Shown here: positions 34,561 through 44,907 of the stretch, piece by piece | How the letters are laid out: every line of letters starts with the position of its first letter | Position numbering within the stretch: the stretch's first letter is position 1 | DNA from: Bromus sterilis | Taxonomy: Eukaryota; Streptophyta; Magnoliopsida; Poales; Poaceae | DNA: 64,000 nt | Assembly (NCBI GenBank): GCA_950022295.1 | Contig: OX465599.1 | Coordinates: forward strand, 276,789,501 to 276,853,500 | Direction of reading: 5' to 3' | Position numbers and translations under genes: made by a program | Notes under the pieces: generated by a model | What the model saw: the letters and a program-made list of their open reading frames with translations, nothing else | What the model was told of the DNA's origin: nothing | Databases searched by the model: none

Positions 34561-35480
34561 AACAGTCCGCGTGTACGCCCACCTACCAGAGGAGCAGGCA
34601 GCGGCTCTCGTCGCCTTCCTTCGAGACGAGTGGGAAATATTCGCCTGGTGCCCAGCCGACATGCCTGGGATACCACGCGAATTCGCGGAACACGCCCTAC
34701 GCATCAAGCCAAACACGAGGCCAGCGAATCAAGCGCTGAGACGATTCTCGGAGCCCAAGCGCAGAGCAATCGGAGAGGAAGTCAACCGGTTACTCGACGC
34801 CCAGTTCATCCGAGAAACGAAGAAAGCCACCTGGATAGCCAACCCAGTGTTGGTGCTAAAGAAAGACACGACCATGCTGCGCATGTGTGTCGACTACGGA
34901 CCAGTCAACAAACATTGCCCGAAGGATCACTTCCCCCCTGCCTAGAATCGATCAGATAATCGACTCAACAGCAGGGTGCGACCTACTCTCCTTTCTTGAC
35001 GCTTACTCAGGATACAACCAGATCAGGATGAAGGAAGAAGACGAAGAGCACACATCGTTCATCACCCCCTATGGAGTATTCTGTTACAGGACCATGCCGT
35101 TCGGGCTCAAAAACGCAGGCGCCACGTACCAACAAATGATGCAAGCCTGCTTGAAGGAGCAAATCGAAAGAAATGTGCAAGTCTACGTGGACGACATCGT
35201 CATCAAGACCTACAAAGCAGCCACACTACTCGACGACCTGCGTGAAACCTTCGCGGCGCTCAACAAATACAGAATCAAACTCAACCCAAAGAAGTGCGCC
35301 TTTGGCGTACCGGCAGGAAAGCTGCTTGGCTATATGGTCTCTGCCCGCGGAATCGAGGAAAATCCCGAGAAAGTCCAAGCCATCACCCGCATGCAAGAAC
35401 CAACCGACGTCAAAGGAGTACAACAGCTCACTGGAAAACTCGCAGCCCTAAGCCGCTTCATCAGCAGGCTAGGAGAACGC
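34561..35480 (+). pseudogene. Element E reverse transcriptase, two frameshifts
   Basis: It includes WANPVLVLKK-type ATWIANPVLVLKKD, RMCVDYGPVNKHCPKDHF, then a break in a C-run at 34,930-34,936 that ends the first frame. It resumes in another frame with RIDQIIDSTAGCDLLSFLDA, TMPFGLKNAGATYQQMM and the catalytic VYVDDIVIK. The thumb FGVPAGKLLGYMVSARGIEE follows. The frame returns to the first one near 35,570. Confidence 0.9.
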
Positions 35481-36460
35481 ACGCTGCCCTTCTATCAACT
35501 TCTCAGGAAAGGAGAGAAATTCGAGTGGACGGAGGAAGCCCACCAAGCATTCGCAGAAAGACACTCTCGACCCCACCAATCCTAGCGGTACCCAAGGAAC
35601 GAGAGAAGCTATACCTCTACGTGGTAGCACGCAGCAGTGTGGTAAGCACAACGCTCGTTGTCGAACGCGCAGAAGAAGGCAAAGTCCAGAGTATTCAGAG
35701 ACCAATCTAATACCTCAGCATGCTCCTGACCAAATCCCAGCAGCGGTACCCGCACTATCAGAAGCTACTACTAGCCATCGTCATGACCTCAAGGAAGGTG
35801 TCCCAATACTTCGACGAGCACCCCATCACAATCGTGAGCAGCGCACCACTCGCTGACATACTGAACAACCCTGGAGCAACCGGGTGAGTCGCCGAGTGGA
35901 ACATCGAGATCAGCCCACGAGACCTGCAGTACAAGCACCCAACAGCCATCAAAGCCCAAGTACTCCCAGATTTCCTGGTCGAGTGGACGGAGGTTCAAAC
36001 ACCAGGCCCCCCAGACCTATCAAGCTCATGGACGATGTTCTTCGACGGGTCCAAGAGACAACAAGGAGCTGGGGCAGGAGTTGTGCTCATCTCCCCCAAA
36101 GGAACAAAGCTGAAATACGTCCTCCAGATCAACTTCAGTCACGCCTCCAACAACGAAGCAGAATATGAGACACTCCTGCACGGCATGTGTATGGCCAAAA
36201 CATGCAGAGCCACTCGCCTCATAATTTACGGGGACTCCAATCTCGTCGTCCAGCAGACGATGAGAAACTGCAACGCAATAGCCGACAGCATGGCGGCCTA
36301 CCAAAAGCTCTACAACGAACTCGAAGGAAATTTCGACGGTTGCGAGCTCAACTACATCACCAGGGACAACAACACAGAAGCTGACGAACTTGCGAACATT
36401 GGTTCGACCCGAGCGCCCGTCCCACCTGGCGCTTTTCTCGAAAGCATCAACCGGAGATCC
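35481..36460 (+). pseudogene. Element E dual RNase H region
   Basis: The first RNase H: LYLYVVARSSVVSTTLVVER, a TAA near 35,709, SQQRYPHYQKLLLAIVM and a TGA near 35,886. The second, from about 36,020: SWTMFFDGSKRQQGAGAGVV, SNNEAEYETLLHGMCMAK and IYGDSNLVVQQ, with catalytic acidic residues present. The pair marks the Tat lineage, as in element A. Confidence 0.82.
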
Positions 36461-37828
36461 ATCAAGGTGCAGGCAGCAACACCTGAAGCGGTCGTGGACG
36501 GCAAAGACGCAACAGAAATAACGCAGGTGGTAGCAGCAACCCCATCAGAAGGAACAAGCACCAGCACATCCGACAGCTCAGTCCTGACAGAGTTCGAAGG
36601 ACCTGTCTGGAGAAAACCGTTCCTCCGATTCCTAATCGAAGGCACGCTACCACAAGACATGGCCGAAGCAAGACGCATCAGCCGGCGATCCAAGGCATTC
36701 ACGGTGATCAACAGACAACTATATAAGCGCAGCATCACCCAGATACTCCAAAGGTGCATCGACGAAGAAGACGGCAAAGCCCTATTGCTAGAAATCCACG
36801 AAGGCACCTGCGGGAACCACGCAAGCAGTCGGGTACTCGTGTCCAAAGCATTCCGAGCTGGTTTCTACTGGCCCACAGCCATGAAAAACACAGAGGAAAT
36901 AGTGCGATGTTGCGTCGCCTGTCAAAAATTCGCCAACAGGCCACACGCTCCCGCATCAGAGCTCAAGACCATACCACTATCCTGGTGACTCGACATGGTG
37001 GGCCCACTAAAAAAATCATCAAAGGGTGGAAGGACACACCTGCTCGTCGCAGTCGACAAGTTCACCAAGTGGATCGAAGCAGTGCCCATCACCAGCTCCA
37101 CAGCTCTCACGGCTGTTAACTTCATCAAGTCGATCATCTTCAGATTCGTAGTACCACACAACATCATCACGGACAACGGCACGAACTTCACGGCCGCAGA
37201 ATTTCAGAACTTCCGCGAAGAACTGGGCATCAAAATCAATTATGCATCAATCGCGCACCCACAGTCCAACGGCCAGGTGGAAAAAGCAAACGTCCTTGTC
37301 TGTGGAGGAATCAAGAAACGACTCCTTGCACCACTCGAGCAAGCCGCTGGTAACTGGGTAGAAGAACTCCCCGCGGTCCTGTGGAGCTTACGAACCACGC
37401 CAAACACTGCAACCCAATACACACCCTTCTTCATGGTGTACGGGGCAGAGGCAGTCCTGCCACATGACCTCAAGTTCGGAGCACCCCGGGTCACCGGATA
37501 CGAGGAAGAAGAAGTAGAAGAAGCATTACAAGACGACAAAGATACGGCTGACGAAGCAAGAGACACAGCCCTGGAAAAATCATAAGGGTACCAAGACAAA
37601 CTGCGTACCTACCAAAGCAGTCGACTGCGCACTAGAACCTTCAACAAAGGTGATCTAGTCCTACGACTAATACAAGAGAAGGTCCACAAACTTGCCCCCC
37701 AATGGGAAGGACCATTCATAATCTCAGAAGTCATCGGAGGCGGCGCCTACAGACTGAAGAACCCAAAGACAGACGAGGACGTGGGCAACCCATGGAATGT
37801 AGCAAACTTGCGACTATTCTATCCATAG
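36461..37828 (+). pseudogene. Element E integrase
   Basis: The zinc-binding part IHEGTCGNHASSRVLVSKAF...VRCCVACQKF has the H-H-C-C pattern. The core has LDMVGPLK (D), IITDNGTNF (D) and SNGQVEKAN (E). The C-terminal part ends NPWNVANLRLFYP at 37,828. A TGA at about 36,986 and a TAA at about 37,583 interrupt it; otherwise it is unusually well kept. Confidence 0.9.
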
Positions 37829-37911
37829 CCCCTATCGGTCGGACATGACTGGCAATTCATGTAAATCACTTGACCGCAATAAAATAAATGTCGCCCAAAT
37901 ACTGCCATCTC

Positions 37912-38400
37912 AAAGCACTCGGGGGCTGAAGAGGAAACTCCCCCCCGAGCAACTGCCATCGCACATGCGATCTTAATCAAAGCACTCGGGGGCTGAAGAG
38001 GAAACTCCCCCCGAGCAACTGCTATCGCACATGCGATCTTAATCAAAGCACTCGGGGGCTGAAGAGGAAACTCCCCCCCCCCCCGAGCAACTGCTATCGC
38101 ACATGCGATCTTAATCAAAGCACTCGGGGGCTCCCCCTGAGCAACTGCCATCGCACATGCGATCTTAATCAACGCACTCGGGGGGATGAAGAGGAAACTC
38201 CCCCCGAGCAACTGCTATCGCACACGCGATCTTAATCGAAGCACTCGGGGGCTTAAGAAGAAAAAAACCCCGAGCAACTCTATCGCCTACGCGATCTTAA
38301 TCCAAGCACTCGGGGACTTGAGAAGAAAAGCCCCCCGAGCAGCGCTATCGCCTACGCGACCCCCTCCACGAAGCACTCGGGGTCTCGCGCACAAACCCCA
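37912..38400 (+). repeat. Tandem array, 8 units of about 54-72 bp, element E post-pol
   Basis: Unit starts at 37,912, 37,979, 38,045, 38,117, 38,171, 38,238, 38,303 and 38,370 (AAGCACTCGGGGGCT or close). Each has CTCGGGGG, about 15 bases, then CCCCCGAG, an 8-bp inverted repeat, followed by a near-palindrome ATCGCACATGCGAT. The fourth unit lost the middle. The CACTCGGGGGCT part resembles the true polypurine tract CACTTGGGGGCTAC. Two related weaker copies are near 38,510 and 38,608. Confidence 0.85.
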
Positions 38401-39009
38401 CCCGAAAGACGACTATCTACACTCCCATGGCATCCAAGCACTTTTGAAGAAACTTTGGAGGAAGCACAAGTTCATCTAGTCTTCACCCGATCGCCAACGA
38501 TCACCTAAAGACTCGGGGCCTACTCCCATCGGGAGCGCTGCCGCGCACCCGATAAAAGACAACAAAGGAAACAAAATTCTAGCCTACGCATGACCCTTCG
38601 ACTCAAGCGTAGCCTCGGGGGCTACTCCCATTGGAAGCGCTGTCGCGCACCCGATAGAACCCACAGTACCAAGTACAGGATGGACCCGAAGACAGTTCCC
38701 AGCCGCAAAAGACTCGAACATAACTCTCAGTTCCAAAAGGATTCAAAGACAGCTCCTGATGGCGAAGACACAGTTTTCGGTGGCATAAAGACTCAAATAT
38801 ATATTCCATTACAAAGGAAAAAGCACAGTTTACACCATAGATGTCATCTTCAATACAAAAGGATTCAACTACATTTGGATAGAAGGAAGCTCATGTTACA
38901 AGAGGAAATCACCCAAGGAATTATGACTTCTACATGTGTGCCCATGAGGGGTAATCGACTCTAATACAAGAGCATCATCACAGACAAAGTAGGGGTGGAA
39001 GCAGCAGGC

Positions 39010-39430
39010 TCATGATGTCAATGACATAACAAAAGGTGAAGCTCGACTTATTTGGGGAGCCATTGGGGACGCTGCTCCACCAGCTTCTTCTCCTGCTCCT
39101 CTAGCTTCTTCTCCAGCTCCGCCCAAACTGCCGGCAAAGATGACGCCGCCACCTCCAGTTCTACAAGGTCGCCTGCCGCGCTCGTTTAACCGGTGGCTTG
39201 ACATCGAGGTCTTCTTCAGAGACAGAGGAGGAAGCAGTTGAAGACGGATCGCCACCACCACCAGAAGAGTCCCCGGAGGTCGAAGAAGTCGAAGACGCAG
39301 GCGAAGGACTCCTCGACTTTATGGAGCTGTCGCTGCTCGACTCCTGCCCATGCGGATCCATGCTATTGCCACTCGGATCGAATGCGCGGACAGCGACAGT
39401 GCTCTCACCGTCAAAACGACAGCTGAGCAT
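39010..39430 (-). other. Element E antisense serine-rich reading frame (possible part of the antisense ORF)
   Basis: Minus strand, residues rich in serine and acidic repeats (SPASSTSSTSGDSSGGGGD and SVSEEDLDVKPPVKRARQ). The 89-residue open part is 39,161-39,430. Its basic PPVKRAR end could be a nuclear signal, but this is inference. It lies just 3' of the RG-rich antisense ORF and could be a second exon of the same transcript. Confidence 0.35.
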
Positions 39431-39439
39431 ATCACCATC

Positions 39440-39826
39440 TCACAAATTCAACCGCCGAGAAAACAAACTCCAACCAGAGCCAAGAAAAATCAAGCAAGAG
39501 CTATCAACCTCCAACTCAACATAAGAATGATCTCGACAGCTCCCCTGAAGGTGCAGAAGCAAGCCATCCAAACCACGTTCAGAGACAATGGCGGAAAAAG
39601 CAGAGGGAAGAAGGATGTGATTGGCACTTTGGCCACGAACACGCAAAATAAAATCATAGCGCCAGAACCCCTCCTCCAAGGAAGAAGAGGAAGGCACCAA
39701 TGCTGTACCATGATGACCATCACGGCAGGAGCGTGGTGTGAGGCCACCACGGCCACGACGAACACGGCCACGGCCAACACCTCGCCTGGGAACCATGAAC
39801 GGAAGAAGAGATGAAGGAAGAGGCAA
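39440..39826 (-). CDS. Antisense ORF of element E (128 residues): arginine/glycine tract plus conserved small domain
   Basis: The reading frame holds MVPRRGVGRGRVRRGRGGLT near its start (the M at residue 11 may be the true start), an acidic serine stretch, then RYDFILRVRGQSANH and ILLPSAFSAIVSERG. The last segment matches the antisense ORF of element A (NEFLVHIRT...KLPESFSQLV) by a shared pattern: aromatic, then F-I/L, R, LP, F-S and V. Both follow an RG tract, both lie on the opposite strand, in the same place. Function unknown; similar antisense ORFs are described in some plant Tat-lineage elements. A spliced transcript is possible. Confidence 0.5.
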   Translation of the reverse strand: MPLPSSLLPFMVPRRGVGRGRVRRGRGGLTPRSCRDGHHGTALVPSSSSLEEGFWRYDFILRVRGQSANHILLPSAFSAIVSERGLDGLLLHLQGSCRDHSYVELEVDSSCLIFLGSGWSLFSRRLNL

Positions 39827-40250
39827 AGCAACGAGTTGGATAGAGGCGTGGAAGAGAAAGGCCTATTTGTAGAACAGCACAGAGAAGCCAAGACGACAGC
39901 AGCAATTAATTCAAAGACCAAACGCCCCAGCCGTCTCGAAACTCCAAGACGAAGATGCTTTCCCACGGGACGCACTGTACGCGAGACGCGTCAATTCGCG
40001 CACCTTTCCAACGCACGTATGGGAAACTCAACCGGCGCCTGCCGCACGCCATAGCGGCCATTATTTATGACCGGTCCAGTAAGATTTGACAGTTCACTGA
40101 CAGAGCATCCCTAACAGCCATCAAACAGAGGCATCACTATCCCTGACAAGAGGCAAAGAAAACCAAACAGACATCAAGGTCCCAAGATTCCACCTTTCAG
40201 ATCTTTTTCCCGATGAAGAAAAAACATCTTACTCCCATCGGGAGAGTCCC

Positions 40251-40510
40251 AGGTGCTCCCTCACTTAAGGGTCAGCCATGTGCTCGAGTGAACACTCGCA
40301 CTTATAAGAATCTCGGGTGCTCCCTCACCTAAATGTTAGCCGCGTGTTCGAGTGAACACTCGCACTTATAAGAGTCTCGGGTGCTCCCTCAACCCGACGA
40401 AAGACAAACAAACATTCGCCAAGACCATACGACGCTAAGAGTTCCGGGTGCTCCCTCACTTGAAGAGCCGAAACGACATTCGAGTGATTACTCGCGAATA
40501 ACCCCCCGAC
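40251..40510 (+). repeat. Tandem array, 4 units of about 64-67 bp, element E post-pol
   Basis: Units start at 40,251, 40,315, 40,379 and 40,446 with GGTGCTCCCTCA. The first two share TCGAGTGAACACTCGCACTT followed by ATAAGA. Within them GAGTGAACACTC is an inverted repeat (GAGTG/CACTC). The function is not known. Confidence 0.75.
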
Positions 40511-41083
40511 TGAGCACTCGAAACAAAGCTCCTTGGGTGAATGAGTGAACAGATCGCTTGATGTTTTGTTCCAAGCGGGTGCAATGCTATAAGGCTCCGC
40601 GCCTCAAAAACACACTTTCCTGGAACACGATACACTGTGCCCAGATGCCACGCAAGATTAGCATGTAGGTAAGACCCCGCTGCGAAGTACGACCGGGCTG
40701 GGACTTGCCGAAGAGCGATTTCACTCCCAACCTTTCCCATGCGCAGAGCATGATAGATAAGCCGGGCGGACGCGCCTTAGGCTATACACATTACTGGCGG
40801 CAAATGAACACCATAAGACCTGAAGCGGCCGGAATTTTGCTCGACACCAGTGTTCCAAGCTCACGTCGAGGGACGTGGGTTTGATTGGGCTACTGTGGTA
40901 TTTGCCCTAGTGCAATTCACCAAGGCTCGACCCGTCGACTCCTTGGGCCCTTTCAGCTTAGCATCCCTCGAAACAGGTTTTGTCATGGCCACCAGACTGC
41001 CAGCGACCCACGGATGAACCGTGCATATCAATAGACGACACATGAATTTACTCGAGTCCCTGCGCGACTCTTCGAGTTCCCAG

Positions 41084-41098
41084 GCACTTGGGGGCTAC
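41084..41098 (+). other. Polypurine tract of element E
   Basis: GCACTTGGGGGCTAC directly precedes the TGACGAGG start of the 3' LTR. Confidence 0.8.
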
Positions 41099-41536
41099 TG
41101 ACGAGGGGGTGACCCCACGACTCCTACGGATGAGCCTACCTGGTGTCCATGAAGGAGGAAGGCCCATGAAGATACGGCCCCAGCCCACTGGATGGCACCG
41201 ACGTAGAAGTCCTCGACTCACAAGGAAGGTGCGAAGACCTGCCATAAGCAGCAAGCTAGGGTTAGGAAAGTTTACCTGTACACGTAGATGAATTCCCCGA
41301 GACCTAGCCCGATATATAAGGGCTAGGAGGGGCGACGCCAAAGACATCCAATCTCACCTATAACCCTAGCCCTGAGCGCTCCAGCTTTGGCTTCCTCTGT
41401 AATCGCATCTCCCTAATCAATAATATCGAGCAGGAGCGAGCCTTCCTGTTTGCCGACGATCTATCGTCCAACCTGCGCCTCTCATGACTAACCCAGGGTC
41501 CCTGACCATGGGATTTGCCGGGGTTGATCCCCGTCA
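41099..41536 (+). mobile_element. 3' LTR of element E (438 bp)
   Basis: Same length as the 5' LTR with 10 differences by eye. TATATAAG at 41,313-41,320. Followed by GGGGG. Confidence 0.95.
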
Positions 41537-41899
41537 GGGGGGGTGTCGAGGGGACCCACAGGCAGCCAGGAGGCCCCCTGGCGCAGCCTAGGGTGGGGCC
41601 GCACCAGGGACCCTTCTGGAGTCCCTGTGGTGGCCCCCTCCGCTACCTTGGTGATTCCGGAAGCTTCCGGGTCGCTGATTTTTTATCTGATTTTTCCGGA
41701 TTTTTTGGAGCACTTTTAATGGCCGGAAAACCTGAAATACAAAAACAGCAGAAAATAGCAACTGGCAGCTGGGTGCACTGGGTTAATAGATTAGTCCAAA
41801 TATGCTCAAAAGTGTAAGAAAGTTCAAGCAAAACATGGCAAAGTCACACAAAACATGCGTGGAGCAAGCAGAAATTATATATACGTTTGGGACGTATCA
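41537..41899 (-). mobile_element. Element B 3' LTR, part 2
   Basis: It aligns with 52,131-52,490 in the 5' LTR. It ends GGGACGTATCA. The minus-strand start TGATACGTCCCAAACGTATA is the Sabrina/WHAM-type tip. Confidence 0.85.
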
Positions 41900-41913
41900 A
41901 CATCCCCAAGCTT
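41900..41913 (-). other. Polypurine tract of element B
   Basis: AAGCTTGGGGATGT on the minus strand, directly before the 3' LTR tip TGATACG. Confidence 0.8.
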
Positions 41914-44907
41914 AATTCCTGCTCGTCCTCGAGTAGGTAAATGATAACAAGCATAATTTCTGTGGTGACATGCCACACAACCATATAAGGACTTTTAAGT
42001 AAAGCAATCAAAGCATGCAATTCAATTCAAGTCTTAACAAGCAAGAGTCTATATTAGCATTGACACAAGCAACAAAAGAACAAAAGGTGCAAGAGCTCTC
42101 GCTGTCCGTGACTCGAATGTCTCCAGATGGTGTTTGTGTGCAAGAAGGGGACTGGGAAAAAGAGAGAAAAAAGGTTGTTGAGAACAACTATCTACTAAAG
42201 TTTCACACTTAGTCTCCTTTGGATTCTTATCTTGACTCGTCCCCAGACCACTAGCCAGGTACAAGTCAAACTGATCCACTCCCTTTCGATATTTTGAGCA
42301 CTCATGCAATGGATGAGCGTGAGCAAGAAAGTTGACACCTAAAAGGCGAAACAGAAAGAAGGTGGAGGAGGAAGACAAAAAGGTGTGAAAGGCTCACATC
42401 AATGAGGACAATCATAGGCGAGAGAAGGCCATATGATACATATGATGTGAGGAGTAGGGATTGCCATGCAACGGATGCACATGTGAGCTAAAAGCTCTCC
42501 AAGGAAACTAGTGGGGTGCATCTAACTTGCTTGCTCAAGAAGACCTAGAGCTCGTTTGAGGAGGCTCATCATTGGAATATACAAGCCAAGTTCTATAGTG
42601 TGAAGGTCCCCACATCGCTATATGCATGATGATGATCTCTATGGAGTACAAAGGATAGAGGATGAAGTACTAGTGTGGATCTCTCAAAAGGAATAGTAGT
42701 GTGCCCCTTCTCTCTTTTTATTTTTCTTTTTCTCTTTTTTCTATTCTTTTGTTTTTTTGGTGGCATCAATGGCTCTTTCTATTTAACTCTCATTTGTCCT
42801 CTTTGGGATCTTTTGATTTTGTCCTCTTTGGGATCTTTTCCTCACTTTAGGGGCAACACTCTATATTTTACAAGAATATAGGAGATCTTTCACACTTTAC
42901 AAAGGTACTCACATAAAGAAGATATAACTATCATGATGCAAATGTATGTCTCTGCCAGGATAGCACGATATGCAATGATACTAGCGCGTCATGTAGCAAT
43001 GATTAGGGCAAGGCCCAACTAGCATGTGGCTCATCGATCAAGCAAGTAGCATGTATGACATGAGGATCAATTCATGAGAAGGTGGATGTTGCATGGCAAT
43101 GTATCTCGGAAAGGCTATGGAAATGCCTTGTAGGTAGGTATGGTGGCTGTTTTGAGGAAAGATATAAGGAGGCTTATGATGACAGAGCGTATCGTGCCAA
43201 GAGTTTGGATGCACCGGCGAAGTATGCGCCAACTCTCGAGGTGAGAAAGGGCAATGCACGGTACCGAAGAGGATAGAAAAAGTATAGGTGGGTGGAAGTG
43301 TCAACTTTCGAAAACTCACATTAGTCCGAAGAACTCATGCACTTATTATCGGTAACTCTCAATATAATAAGGAGGTTCACACAGAGACAAGTACACAGAG
43401 GAGGAGTGTATGGGGGTTTGGTTATCCTTGTGCATCCTCGACTCATGGTACGTGAGTGTATTCTAATATTCGAACCCTCCAGAGGTTAGTGATCCATCTA
43501 GTAGCTAGAGTTCTCAACAGGGGTTTTTGGTTTTCAAAAAACACACAGATTGCCCAAAATATGACATCTATCACTAATAGGCTCGAGCTCTTGACACCAA
43601 AATTTCAAACATTACTATAGTCAATACCTCAAAACTATTGCAAGTTACTACTACAAAGAGAACAACAACTTCAACTACCTACTTATAGTCAAGACACAAA
43701 ACTCAGTGCAACAGACAAACTCTCTAACAAGATAAAACATGCAACCTATAGAAAGTTCAACCTAAAACAAAAGAAAATCTCTAGAAAAACTAAAGCACTA
43801 CAACTAAACAGAGCAACAGCTAAGAAAAGAAAAAGAACAACTCACAGCTAAAAGAATAAGCATGCAAATTTTATGAGGAGTTCTAGTTCAAGCGGAGCGT
43901 GTATCTCTCCCACACAAAAGAGTAAGTTGGGGTCTAACTTGTTACTACAGCAAAAAAAGAAAAAACAAACCTAGAAAAGAAAAGAGCGAGACGATCCAAG
44001 CATAGCACACAACGCATGAAGTGATAAAAATATAGTGTAACGAGGGACGAACTGATAATTGTTGATGAAGAAGGGGATGCACGGGGCATCCCTAAGCTTA
44101 GACGCTTGAGTCTCCTTGAATATTTATTGGGGGTGCACATGGGCATCCCCAAGCTTGAGCGTTTGACACTCCAATATCTTCTTTCATCATCTTCCATCGC
44201 GCACTTGAAAACTCCCTTCATACATAACTCATTGTACACTGATTAGAGAGGTTACTACCCAACTAAAATAATTTTCTCTACTGGAAATAAAGATAACCTT
44301 GAAGAGCTACTGTTTCTCAAGATTGCCAACAAGTTTTTCAAAGAAAAAGCAAGCTTAAGGTTTGCAAAAAGAAGAAAAGGCAAAACAGGACAGAATCTGT
44401 GAAAAACAGACCAGCAGGTAAAAACGAATTTTTTATGGGTACTTCTGCAACTCAAATAAAAAAGCTCAGAACATAAGAAAGTTTCGTAATTGTATAGAGC
44501 ACGCTGTGTAAAAAATCATCTCAAAAAGATGAACTGGGATTTTTCTAGTCACGAGGACAGAATATGTTTTCTGGACAGCATGTCACAACTTTCACTTCCC
44601 TTATCGTATGAGGCTAAACTTGGCACAAAGCTTTAAAAGTAAAGATACAATGATGTTGCTACAGTAGTAACAATCATCAAGACCACTAAGAACAGAAGAA
44701 AAGCAAAAAGAAAAACCTAAATTCGTTGCGGGCTGCCTCCCGAAAGAGCTTCTTTAGAGCCATTAGCTAGGCTTAAAGTAGAAGATCAACCCTTTTCAAG
44801 AGAATAACTAGCCCATGTGACGGACTCAAAAGGTAACTCAATATTTTTCCTAGGGAAATGTTACATCCATTTCTTGAGAGGGAATTGGAATTTGATATTC
44901 CCCTCTT
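41914..44907 (-). other. Element B internal non-coding region (no pol)
   Basis: About 3 kb where an Athila-like element would have RT, RNase H and integrase. I looked in all frames and saw none of the expected motifs. It holds a T-rich tract (about 42,707-42,765) and two internal copies of the polypurine-tract motif at 44,086-44,099 and 44,143-44,156. The minus-strand stretch 43,934-44,240 reads as a frame without known motifs. This fits the Sabrina-type elements, which are known to lack pol. Confidence 0.65.

Larger units (their letters stand above)
32407..41536 (+). mobile_element. Element E: complete Tat-lineage Ty3/Gypsy retrotransposon (9,130 bp), TSD GGGGG
   Basis: Two 438-bp LTRs (TGACGAGGGGG...CCCCGTCA), flanking GGGGG duplications (32,402-32,406 and 41,537-41,541), primer site, gag remnant, protease, RT, two RNase H regions, integrase, a post-pol region with two tandem arrays and an antisense ORF, and a polypurine tract. 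I count 10 differences between the LTRs (5 transitions, 5 transversions), about 2.3%. At the commonly used grass rate of 1.3e-8 per site per year this is roughly 0.9 million years. Pol has two frameshifts and several stops, and gag has lost most of its capsid, so it is inactive. Confidence 0.93.

Noticed and set aside
37912..38400. CRISPR-like array (regular repeats)
   Set aside because: Units are contiguous tandem repeats without unique spacers, inside a plant retrotransposon.
42675..42881. 68-residue hydrophobic plus-strand ORF in element B
   Set aside because: It arises from a T-rich tract and is on the antisense strand without any repeat of the reading in element F.
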